Of a DNA stretch of 40,261 bases, positions 7,889 to 14,380 are shown piece after piece. The notes beneath the pieces were generated by a model. The model saw only the letters and a program-made list of their open reading frames with translations, did no database searches and was not told the DNA's origin. Made by a program: the position numbers and the translations under genes. The stretch is from Paludibacteraceae bacterium (lineage in GTDB: Bacteria; Bacteroidota; Bacteroidia; Bacteroidales; Paludibacteraceae): contig JAFXYK010000049.1 in NCBI GenBank assembly GCA_017541805.1, positions 1-40,261 on the forward strand. The letters run 5' to 3'. Position 1 is the stretch's first letter. The number at the start of each line of letters is the position of its first letter.

Positions 7889-8615
7889 ACGGCTCTCCGT
7901 ACGCGTTTTTTCTTGCTTTCAGCACCTCCACATGTTTCGTCATCACCGCGTGATCTCCGCGCTTGGCAGGACCTGTCTGTGCGTCCATTGGACGCATGGA
8001 ATGTACTTTCGCAGCCGTCTGATCGATCAACGGTAACAGCGCCTCAAACGGTAACTGCGTCTCTTTCAGCACTTCGGCGGCGATGCGGTACATGAGGTTC
8101 GTGTAGTTATTGGCGAACACGCCCGCTATATGCAACCGCTCGCGGTCATGCTGATTCGCCTCGTAGATACGGTTCGTCAACGTCTGCGCCAACGAATAGA
8201 TTGCAGCGATATCGTCGATGTTATGACCCTCGATGAAACAAGGGATCGAACTCCAGTCGTCTATCAACACTTCGCGACTGAAACTCTGGAAGAAATAGAG
8301 TATGCCTGCGTGCGGTTTGTCTTCTTTGAACACATCGATCGGCATCGAACCCGACATATGCAGGTGCAGCGCCTGCGGCGCATGAACCAGCGAGACCACT
8401 TGTTCCAACACATGATCCGCCACCGTGTAGATATATACGTCTGCCTGAGGCACCTCCGCTCTCGACTCTTGACTCCCGACGCTCGACGCTCCACTCTCAT
8501 CTATCCCCGCTGTCAACGGCCGTGCGTGTACCAACTCCGCACGAACACCTTTCAACTCAAACGCGTGATGAATATTTGTGCCGACACTCCCGGCACCGAT
8601 AATTGCTATTCTCAT
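7818..8615 (-). CDS. Rossmann-like and DUF2520 domain-containing protein
   Basis: A 265-residue putative NAD(P)-binding oxidoreductase, distantly like ProC. The N-terminus has the dinucleotide motif MRIAIIGAGSVGTNI; the C-terminal half (FFQSFSRE, HIAGVFANNYTNLMY, KVHSMRPMDAQTGPAKRGD) is the DUF2520 part. The substrate is unknown. About residues 39-53 (ESGASSVGSQESRAE) are encoded by six tandem heptamers (8457-8498), apparently inserted in the loop between two strands of the Rossmann fold. The gene overlaps the mutY 3' end by 71 bp and lies 28 bp downstream of the unknown 139-residue gene, with which it is probably co-transcribed. Confidence 0.88.
   Translation of the reverse strand: MRIAIIGAGSVGTNIHHAFELKGVRAELVHARPLTAGIDESGASSVGSQESRAEVPQADVYIYTVADHVLEQVVSLVHAPQALHLHMSGSMPIDVFKEDKPHAGILYFFQSFSREVLIDDWSSIPCFIEGHNIDDIAAIYSLAQTLTNRIYEANQHDRERLHIAGVFANNYTNLMYRIAAEVLKETQLPFEALLPLIDQTAAKVHSMRPMDAQTGPAKRGDHAVMTKHVEVLKARKNAYGEPFSSEELCEVYQALGALIEKAHNH
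8457..8498 (-). repeat. Coding heptamer array x6 inside the DUF2520 gene
   Basis: Six exact-phase 7-bp units, purine-rich on the coding (minus) strand, with consensus GAGMGTC. Together they make 42 bp, or 14 codons, so the frame is kept. They resemble the arrays at 37077 and 40229. Confidence 0.82.
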
Positions 8616-8643
8616 GATATACTATTGTTTTATTTCTGTTTAT

Positions 8644-9063
8644 TTACTCTTTGATGCGAGCCTGATAAATCATCGCCCGTGTAAACGCATACAACTGTGC
8701 ATAGCGTTTAGGTGCACCGGTCGCAGGATCGATAGGCGCCTGCGGATCAGGCCGTGAACCCTTGTTAATCCATAACTGCGCCTCAAACCGCAACTCCCAC
8801 TCTGCGCGCGTCTCCGGGTTCGTCAGTTCCGCCTTTGCCTGCGCACAAACCTCACGCCATAGATTATGGTGAGCCAACTCTTTCCCCACCATCGGATTGC
8901 GCTTGAAATTCCGAGGATGGGCAATAAAATACCCCTCCTGTTTACCGATAGCGATCACTCTCCCGCGTCCGTCGCGGTAAATCTTCTGCCGAGTCACCAT
9001 TCCGCCCTTCGACAGCGCCCCTTGCGATCCCTCTATCGCCACATTAAAATCAATCTTTGCCAT
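8644..9063 (-). CDS. Conserved-looking hypothetical protein
   Basis: A 139-residue soluble protein that I do not recognise. The start MAKIDFNVAIEGSQGALSKGG is followed by a basic stretch (RQKIYRDGRGRVIAIGK), an HPRNFKRNP segment, a helical part (VCAQAKAELTNPETRAEWE) and KRYAQLYAFTRAMIYQARI. It vaguely resembles small Bacteroidales proteins of unknown function that start MAK..F......G.SG. The start has a very strong Shine-Dalgarno, AGGAGGAAGG, unusual in this phylum. The nearest promoter is at 9469-9499, so the mRNA leader would be about 400 nt and would contain the whole 11-bp array. DUF2520 follows downstream. Confidence 0.7.
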   Translation of the reverse strand: MAKIDFNVAIEGSQGALSKGGMVTRQKIYRDGRGRVIAIGKQEGYFIAHPRNFKRNPMVGKELAHHNLWREVCAQAKAELTNPETRAEWELRFEAQLWINKGSRPDPQAPIDPATGAPKRYAQLYAFTRAMIYQARIKE

Positions 9064-9088
9064 TCCTTCCTCCTATTTTTTATATATT

Positions 9089-9385
9089 TTACCTCTCTCT
9101 TATCCCTCTTATATCCCTCTTTTATCACTCTTTTATCCCTCTTTTATCACTCTTTTATCACTCTTTTATCCCTCTTTTATCCCTCTTTTATCACTCTTTT
9201 ATCACTCTTTTATCCCTCTTTTATCCCCCTACTACCTGCCTCTCACCCCTCTTTCTCTCTCTCCTATTTATTTCCCACCTATCTCTCCCCTATCTCTCTT
9301 ATAGTGTTCCTATGCTTTTCTTATGCCGTTCTTATGCTAAACTTATGTGATTCATATGTTATTCGTATGTTATTCATAAGTTATT
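9089..9385. repeat. 11-bp tandem array, about 27 units without indels
   Basis: Reading in steps of 11 from 9089 to 9385 keeps phase throughout. Units 9100-9231 are nearly uniform (TTATCCCTCTT or TTATCACTCTT). Units 9232-9297 drift (TCACCCCTCTT, CACCTATCTCT, CCCCTATCTCT). Units 9298-9385 become CTTATGNNNTT and CRTATGTTATT. On the transcribed minus strand the core unit is AAGAGGGATAA. This array accounts for most of the 500-bp gene-free stretch 9064-9563, whose remainder holds the promoter at 9469-9499 and the terminator at 9511-9540. Confidence 0.92.
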
Positions 9386-9468
9386 TTGCCGATCAACACC
9401 TGTGCAAACCGTGACCAACTCCTGATCATCACGCACGTTTACGTAGTCTCATTTCTGGAAATCCGCTG

Positions 9469-9499
9469 CAAAGGTACACAAAAAAAATGACATACACAA
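9469..9499 (-). promoter_or_regulatory. Promoter for the 139-residue hypothetical gene
   Basis: On the minus strand: TTG (9499-9497), a 20-bp spacer, and TACCTTTG (9476-9469). The 26-bp stretch 9475-9500 is identical, on the opposite strand, to 14298-14323 in the lptD promoter, including a run of eight T's. Confidence 0.68.
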
Positions 9500-9510
9500 G
9501 AAAAATACAA

Positions 9511-9540
9511 AAAAAAGAGCCCAAAGGGCCCTTTTCTTCT
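9511..9540. terminator. Intrinsic terminator after the exported-protein operon
   Basis: AAAAGAGCCC, an AAA loop, then GGGCCCTTTT: a GC-rich stem (one internal mismatch) flanked by A and T runs, able to work in both directions. It lies 24 bp past the stop at 9564 of the minus-strand operon. Confidence 0.82.
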
Positions 9541-9563
9541 TGGTTTGCGATGTATGCTTTTCT

Positions 9564-10130
9564 TTACCGCTTGAATTCTTCGTATCCGAGAATGCAGTTC
9601 ATTACTTCGCCGGAAGGCTCGGCTAACAGACGGAAATTGACGTTGTATTGATATTGGTAAAGCTTGTCCATCATCTCCATCTCTTCTTCCGTTGCATCCG
9701 TTTGCATTCCTTGTTTCATTACCTGTGCAAAGACTTGTTCGTTCATGCCGACATATTCGAACGCTTGCTTCATCGTCATGCCGCTGAAAATGCGCTCGTC
9801 GATTGCTATCGAGCAGATGAAATCTTTTCCTTCCACTTCTGTCTGCAGATAGGTCATACCGTCCTCTAAACCGGTGGTCATACTTTCGTCAATGGCAGCG
9901 ATGAAACGCTTCTCGAACTCTTTCAGATCCGGGGTTACAGGAACAGGTTCTTCCTGTACGATATCCGTCGGCTGTGTCTCTTCGTCTGATATATCGGTAA
10001 CAGATTCATTTTCAGCCACTTGTTCGTTCTGCGTCTGCTCTTCTTTCTTTTCTTTGTCGCCAAAGAGAACGTCGCAAGCCGTGAACGAAAGTGCCGCCAT
10101 GAAGGCTGCTATGTAAAAGATTTTTTTCAT
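9564..10130 (-). CDS. Putative lipoprotein with an unrecognised repeated domain (copy A)
   Basis: A 188-residue exported protein. The signal ends in a lipobox-like SFTAC (Cys19). An acidic, Glu/Gln-rich linker (about 25-68) precedes a domain of about 110 residues: EDGMTYLQTEVEGKDFICSI, IDERIFSGMTMKQAFEYVG, a Met/Glu-rich helix, YQYQYNVNFRL, SGEVMNCILGYEEF. The same domain occurs in the next gene (10127-10564) and twice in the lipoprotein at 12001. Its function is unknown. The start overlaps the upstream gene's stop by 4 bp (ATGA), so it is translationally coupled. It is last in the operon before a terminator. Confidence 0.85.
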   Translation of the reverse strand: MKKIFYIAAFMAALSFTACDVLFGDKEKKEEQTQNEQVAENESVTDISDEETQPTDIVQEEPVPVTPDLKEFEKRFIAAIDESMTTGLEDGMTYLQTEVEGKDFICSIAIDERIFSGMTMKQAFEYVGMNEQVFAQVMKQGMQTDATEEEMEMMDKLYQYQYNVNFRLLAEPSGEVMNCILGYEEFKR

Positions 10131-10564
10131 TGCAGCAATGCTTCGTACTCAATCCGACAATTCATCGTCTCACCGGAGACGCTACCGATCATTCGGAAAT
10201 AGATCTTGTAACCATAGCCTTTTAACATCTGCAGACCTGAACGCTCATCCGCATCAAGCTTCTGTGAGAACATCTCTTCGCGCATCATTTGACCGAACGA
10301 AACCTCATCTACACCAACCATTTGGAAGGCTTGTTTCATAGGCATTCCGCCAAACTGAGTCTCATCTACAGTGACGCTGCAGATAATATTCTTACCCTCG
10401 AGGAATGTACCGTTATAGCGCATTCCGTCTTCATTGAGGGATACCAACTCTTGGTCCATACCACTGATGAAACCTTTGATGAAAGCTTGTTCTACTTCGT
10501 TTTGTGCCTGAACACCTGCTACTCCTGCTATCGCAAGAATGAGCACAATAATGATTTTTTTCAT
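10127..10564 (-). CDS. Small secreted protein with the same domain (copy B)
   Basis: A 145-residue protein with a cleavable signal peptide (MKKIIIVLILAIAGVAGVQA|Q) and no lipobox, so probably periplasmic. The body is one copy of the domain seen in its neighbours: EDGMRYNGTFLEGKNIICSV, VDETQFGGMPMKQAFQMVG, a helical part, YGYKIYFRMIGSVSGETMNC, IEYEAL. It overlaps copy A by 4 bp and follows the TonB-C gene by 26 bp. It is unrecognised beyond the paralogy. Confidence 0.85.
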   Translation of the reverse strand: MKKIIIVLILAIAGVAGVQAQNEVEQAFIKGFISGMDQELVSLNEDGMRYNGTFLEGKNIICSVTVDETQFGGMPMKQAFQMVGVDEVSFGQMMREEMFSQKLDADERSGLQMLKGYGYKIYFRMIGSVSGETMNCRIEYEALLQ

Positions 10565-10590
10565 ACGTATGTTAGTTTATTTGTTGTTTC

Positions 10591-11394
10591 TCATAACTGG
10601 AATTTCACTGGTATCGTGTATTGCACGCGCACCGGTTTTCCTAGTTGCATACCGGGCTTCCACTTTGGCATCGATTTTATGACACGTACCGCTTCCTTGT
10701 CCAATGAGGCATCACCTCCTGAGAGTACCACTTCGATATTTGAGAGCGAACCGTCTTTGTTCACCGTGAATGAGCAGACGACACGACCTTGGATATTGTT
10801 TTCTTTGGCAATAGCCGGATATTGGATATTCTCTGCGAGGTATTTAAACATTGCTTGTGAACCTCCCGGAAACTCCGGCATCTTCTCAACGACCTTGTAA
10901 ATAGCATCATCCGAATCGTCTTCTTCGATCTCTATTGATTCGGTTTCTACCTCATCTTCGATGACTACCAGTTCTTCTCCTGCCGTTATATCAGGAGCAG
11001 GGGGAGGTGGAGGAGTTGTAATTCCCAATTCTTGCCGCGAACCATAATAGATTTTAATTGGTTTCTTTTTCAACTTTGTTGCGGTCGCCAGATATTGTTT
11101 GGCAACAGCTTGGAAAGTTGCATTCCCTACGGGAACATCAGTAATGATGGCCATGTAACACGGGTCTTTCTTGGCCATGTCTGCTTCCAATAAGGCCGGC
11201 AATTCTTTCAATGTGCAAAGCTCACCGCAGGACATGATTTGTCCGGCAGAATTGATGAGTGTTAAAGTGAGTTGCGAGCGGCGAACGTCCGAATTCAACT
11301 CCTTAATACTGTGCAGATACATACTGATGTTCTGCGCATTAACGCTCAGCACCGAACCGGCAGCAAGAGCGAGTGCAAGGAAAAACTTTCTCAT
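10591..11394 (-). CDS. TonB C-terminal domain protein with a signal peptide
   Basis: 267 residues. The C-terminal ~95 residues are a TonB-C domain (EKMPEFPGGSQAMFKYLAEN, QYPAIAKENNIQGRVVCSF, VIKSMPKWKPG, VQYTIPVKFQL), which in classic TonB contacts outer-membrane receptors. Unlike classic TonB, the N-terminus looks like a cleavable signal (MRKFFLALALAAGSVLSVNA|Q) and not an inner-membrane anchor. Residues ~20-125 are an unrecognised domain, then a short PPPPPAPD and an acidic linker. The start 11394 lies after the promoter at 11423; an upstream in-frame start at 11445 would precede transcription. It is first in an operon with the two paralogous exported proteins. Confidence 0.88.
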   Translation of the reverse strand: MRKFFLALALAAGSVLSVNAQNISMYLHSIKELNSDVRRSQLTLTLINSAGQIMSCGELCTLKELPALLEADMAKKDPCYMAIITDVPVGNATFQAVAKQYLATATKLKKKPIKIYYGSRQELGITTPPPPPAPDITAGEELVVIEDEVETESIEIEEDDSDDAIYKVVEKMPEFPGGSQAMFKYLAENIQYPAIAKENNIQGRVVCSFTVNKDGSLSNIEVVLSGGDASLDKEAVRVIKSMPKWKPGMQLGKPVRVQYTIPVKFQL

Positions 11395-11422
11395 GGCGAT
11401 CTGTGTTTTGTAGATTTCGCTG

Positions 11423-11454
11423 CAAAGGTACAAAAAAAATCTCAATTATCCAAA
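11423..11454 (-). promoter_or_regulatory. Promoter for the TonB-C/exported-protein operon
   Basis: TTTG (11454-11451), a 20-bp spacer and TACCTTTG (11430-11423) on the minus strand give a full match to the Bacteroidetes consensus; the predicted start of transcription is near 11416, 22 nt before the start codon. Confidence 0.78.
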
Positions 11455-11506
11455 TAAATTATGAAAATTAGTGCAAAAATTTACATTATTCACTTATTTT
11501 ACAACA

Positions 11507-11530
11507 AAAAGCAGCATTTCTGCTGCCTTT
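11507..11530 (-). terminator. Intrinsic terminator after the basic secreted protein gene
   Basis: On the minus strand, AAAGGCAGCA, a GAAA tetraloop, then TGCTGCTTTTT, starting one base past the stop codon of the gene at 11532. Confidence 0.8.
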
Positions 11531-11531
11531 G

Positions 11532-11843
11532 TTATCGATGCGAATGGCGTTTCGGGCCTTTGCGTCTATCGAATTTATGGAACTTGCCTTTTTCGAAAGC
11601 CGGTCCTCGGAACTCTGCTCTGCGCATCTCTTCGAATCGAGCCATCCGTCTGGCTTCCTCGAAACGTAGCGCCTCTCTGCGTCCGATAGCTTTTTTACAC
11701 TTGTCGCAACGAACGACTTTCTTTTCGGTCCTGAACTGTTTGGCCCCGCGGCCACTTTTCCTTACTTCTCGTGCGCTTGCGGCGGAGGAGAACATCGCTC
11801 CTATTGCCAGCACCAGTAATGTTTTGTTGACTAATGATTTCAT
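11532..11843 (-). CDS. Small basic secreted protein of unknown function
   Basis: A 103-residue protein. A signal peptide (ending SSAASA|R) is followed by a mature part of about 80 residues that is very rich in Arg and Lys: VVRCDKCKKAIGRRE, then Arg/Glu helices (EEARRMARFEEMRRAEFR) and a His/Lys tail. The CDKC pair could bind metal, but no known fold is recognised. A strong Shine-Dalgarno (AGGAGG) precedes the ATG and a terminator follows, so it is a stand-alone transcription unit. No clear -7/-33 pair is seen upstream. A secreted, nucleic-acid-like basic tail is odd. Confidence 0.75.
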   Translation of the reverse strand: MKSLVNKTLLVLAIGAMFSSAASAREVRKSGRGAKQFRTEKKVVRCDKCKKAIGRREALRFEEARRMARFEEMRRAEFRGPAFEKGKFHKFDRRKGPKRHSHR

Positions 11844-11940
11844 CGTTTTGTCCTCCTAATTAACGGATTAATACTCTAAAATTGAACCGGTTCACTAACC
11901 TAACCACAAACACCGTGCCAAAGTTTTTTTTGCTCCAAAA

Positions 11941-11972
11941 TTTGTATAATTCAAAAATTATTACTATCTTTG
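11941..11972 (+). promoter_or_regulatory. Promoter for the two-domain lipoprotein gene
   Basis: TTTG at 11941-11944, a 20-bp spacer and TATCTTTG at 11965-11972; the predicted transcription start is near 11979, 22 nt before the ATG at 12001. Confidence 0.78.
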
Positions 11973-12000
11973 CAGCGAAAATTGAAAAATCACTATACCT

Positions 12001-12870
12001 ATGAAAAAATTATTCTATGTAGTAGCCCTTGTGGCAGCAGTTACGCTGAGTGCGTGCGGTAACAAAAATCAGCAAGATCAGAAGTCCGGTTATGACGAAG
12101 CCCCGGAAGCTTTGCAAGAGGTAGTTGATTATATGCGCCTGGAGATGGAGGGTAAGTCCGCCAACGGCATTACCTATGATCGCTTGGACATCGAGGGCAC
12201 CAACATCGTTTGCTATGCCATTATTGACGAGGACATGGTAGGTTGCGATAACTTCGTGGAGGCTTTTCGTCGGGCAGGTATCACGCCGGAGATGTTAGCG
12301 GACCAACTCAAAGAGCGTTTGTTTAACATGCATGTAGTGAACGAAGAAGGTGTGAAACGCTTCTCCACGATGCGTGAGTATGAGTCCGACCTCATCTTCC
12401 GTTTCAGCGGTTCTAATTCCGGTGAGGAAGTAGAAGTAGTGCTGTCGCACGAAGATCTGCCGGAAGTGAATATGGACGATGTGGATGCGATGCGTGCGCA
12501 ATATGCCGACCTGCCCAAAGAGATTGTGGATGTGATTAGTGAGTTTGAGACGATGTTCTCCGTAGTCTCGCAGCGAGGAATGACTTACAACGGCACCACG
12601 GTAGAAGGCAATGATTTGGTGTTTACCTTGGGCATTGACGAGGAGACCTTCGGCATCGATAATTTCCGTGAGCAATTCATCAAAAACGGGTTTACGGAAA
12701 AGAGACTGCATGACCAGTTACTCGAAGCTGTATCCGGCATCAGCGGCGCTCAAGCGGAGAAAGACATCATCGCGCTCAAAGAGTATAAGTACAACATCGT
12801 AGTGCGCTATGAGGGTTCTAAATCCAAGGCGATTCTGCAAGCACGCCTGCGCTATGATGAATTACCATAA
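12001..12870 (+). CDS. Putative lipoprotein with two copies of the unrecognised domain (copies C1, C2)
   Basis: A 289-residue protein with lipobox LSAC (Cys19). Two tandem copies of the domain found in the genes at 9564 and 10127 are at about 50-158 (GITYDRLDIEGTNIVCYAI, FVEAFRRAG, YESDLIFRFSGSNSGEE, LSHEDLP) and 175-288 (GMTYNGTTVEGNDLVFTL, IDEETFGIDNFREQF, YKYNIVVRYEGSKS, LRYDELP). Copy C2 lacks the cysteine of the IxC motif. It has its own promoter and is 14 bp upstream of the M20 peptidase gene, so they are probably co-transcribed. Its function is unknown. Confidence 0.85.
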   Translation: MKKLFYVVALVAAVTLSACGNKNQQDQKSGYDEAPEALQEVVDYMRLEMEGKSANGITYDRLDIEGTNIVCYAIIDEDMVGCDNFVEAFRRAGITPEMLADQLKERLFNMHVVNEEGVKRFSTMREYESDLIFRFSGSNSGEEVEVVLSHEDLPEVNMDDVDAMRAQYADLPKEIVDVISEFETMFSVVSQRGMTYNGTTVEGNDLVFTLGIDEETFGIDNFREQFIKNGFTEKRLHDQLLEAVSGISGAQAEKDIIALKEYKYNIVVRYEGSKSKAILQARLRYDELP

Positions 12871-12884
12871 ATTCCAATAAATAG

Positions 12885-14252
12885 ATGGATATTCAAAACT
12901 ATATCGCTGCTCATCGTGAGCGGTTTATGGCGGAGTGGGCAAGTCTCATCCGCATCCCAAGTGTCAGTTGTCAGACCGAGCATAAAGCGGATATGCTCCG
13001 CTGTGCGGAGCGATGGAAAGAACTGCTGATAGAAGCAGGATGTCAACGCGCCGAAGTTCTTCCTTCTGCCGGCAATCCCTTTGTCTATGCGGAATACCAA
13101 TGTCCGGTGTCCACTGCACCTACGGTGCTGGTGTATGCGCACTATGACGTGATGCCTATAGAACCGCTGGAACAATGGCACTCGAATCCTTGGGAACCGG
13201 ACATTCGTGATGGGCGGCTCTATGCCCGCGGCGCGGACGATGATAAAGGACAAGCGATGATTCAGGCGAAGGCCTTCGAATATATGGTCCAAACCGGTCA
13301 ATTGAAATGTAATGTTAAGTTCATCTTCGAAGGTGAAGAAGAGATCGGGTCGCCGTCCTTGGAAGCTTTTCTCGAGGATCATAAAGAACTGCTGAAGGCT
13401 GATATTATCTTGGTTTCCGACACTTCTATGATCGGCAAAGACACGCCGTCTATCACGACCGGTCTGCGTGGACTGGCGTACTGGCAGATCGAGGTGGATG
13501 GTCCGAATCGCGACCTGCATTCCGGTCATTTCGGTGGAGCGGTCAAGAACCCTATCAACGCCCTGTGTGAGATGCTTTCGAAGATCGTTGACAAAGATGG
13601 GCGCATCACTATTCCGGGCTTCTACGACGATGTACTGCCGATTCCCGAAGAGGAACGAGCGATGATCGCGCAGATACCTTTCTCGCAAGAGAAATACAAT
13701 GCCGCCATTGACGTGGACGATGTGTTTGGAGAAGCAGGATACAGCACGCTGGAGCGCAACTCCTGCCGGCCGTCGTTTGATGTGTGCGGTATATGGGGCG
13801 GGTACACCGGAGAAGGATCCAAGACCGTGTTGCCGAGTAAAGCTTTTGCTAAGGTGTCGTGCCGTTTGGTGGCCAATCAAGACCACGAGAAGATCTCGCA
13901 GGCGTTCATTGATTATATCGCAACGCTCGCGCCGAAAGGCGTTCGCGTCAACGTCACTCCTATGCACGGAGGACAAGGATACGTCTGCCCGATTGATATT
14001 CCGGCATACAAAGCCGCAGAGAAAGGATTTGAACTTGCCTTTGGCAAACGACCCTTGGCGGCCCGTCGCGGCGGTTCGATACCTATCATCGCAGCCTTCG
14101 AGCAGATACTCGGTTGCAAGACCATCCTGATGGGTTTCGGTCTCGAGCAGAACGCTATCCATTCGCCGAACGAATCAATGGACCTCGAGGTGTGGGAAAA
14201 AGGCATCATTGCTGTCACAGAGTTCTACAAGGAATTTGCGAAAACGCACTAA
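12885..14252 (+). CDS. M20 family dipeptidase (PepV/CNDP-like)
   Basis: Zinc-dependent metallopeptidase, 455 residues, expected to be cytosolic (no signal) and to cleave dipeptides. The two-metal site is visible: His86 (YAHYDVMP), Asp118 (RGADDDKG, bridging), Glu152/Glu153 (EGEEEIGS, general base and ligand), Asp179 (VSDTS) and a late His in NAIHSPNE. The lid/dimerisation domain interrupts the catalytic domain after about residue 195 (LRGLAYWQIEVDGPNRDLHSGHFGG). It follows the two-domain lipoprotein by 14 bp; no functional link is known. Confidence 0.93.
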   Translation: MDIQNYIAAHRERFMAEWASLIRIPSVSCQTEHKADMLRCAERWKELLIEAGCQRAEVLPSAGNPFVYAEYQCPVSTAPTVLVYAHYDVMPIEPLEQWHSNPWEPDIRDGRLYARGADDDKGQAMIQAKAFEYMVQTGQLKCNVKFIFEGEEEIGSPSLEAFLEDHKELLKADIILVSDTSMIGKDTPSITTGLRGLAYWQIEVDGPNRDLHSGHFGGAVKNPINALCEMLSKIVDKDGRITIPGFYDDVLPIPEEERAMIAQIPFSQEKYNAAIDVDDVFGEAGYSTLERNSCRPSFDVCGIWGGYTGEGSKTVLPSKAFAKVSCRLVANQDHEKISQAFIDYIATLAPKGVRVNVTPMHGGQGYVCPIDIPAYKAAEKGFELAFGKRPLAARRGGSIPIIAAFEQILGCKTILMGFGLEQNAIHSPNESMDLEVWEKGIIAVTEFYKEFAKTH

Positions 14253-14281
14253 ACAACCTCCAAAATCAGTCAAAATGATAG

Positions 14282-14315
14282 AAAAATGACATGCGCGCTT
14301 GTGTATGTCATTTTT
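14282..14315. promoter_or_regulatory. 11-bp inverted repeat across the lptD -33 element
   Basis: AAAAATGACAT (14282-14292) and ATGTCATTTTT (14305-14315) are perfect inverted arms around a 12-base loop that contains the -33 TTG. It may be an operator, or a weak terminator for the upstream M20 gene. Confidence 0.5.
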
Positions 14316-14329
14316 TTTGTGTAATTTTG
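14299..14329 (+). promoter_or_regulatory. Promoter for lptD
   Basis: TTG at 14299-14301, a 20-bp spacer, and TAATTTTG at 14322-14329. Bases 14298-14323 are identical to 9500-9475 on the opposite strand, where they form the promoter of another gene. Confidence 0.72.
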
Positions 14330-14380
14330 CGGCCGATTTTATTTTGGCGTATTGTGCGCATACGTGTGTATAGACATATT

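Noticed and set aside
9057-9350. Plus-strand reading frame giving a peptide with an 11-residue period (LFYHSFIPLLS-like)
   Set aside because: It is a by-product of the 11-bp array, which has no stop in this frame; no start signal and wholly repeat-derived.
9089-9385. CRISPR array
   Set aside because: The units are contiguous 11-mers with no spacers and there are no cas genes in the window.
12852-14162. 436-residue antisense frame opposite the M20 peptidase gene
   Set aside because: The M20 frame has all catalytic motifs; the antisense product has low-quality composition and no start context.
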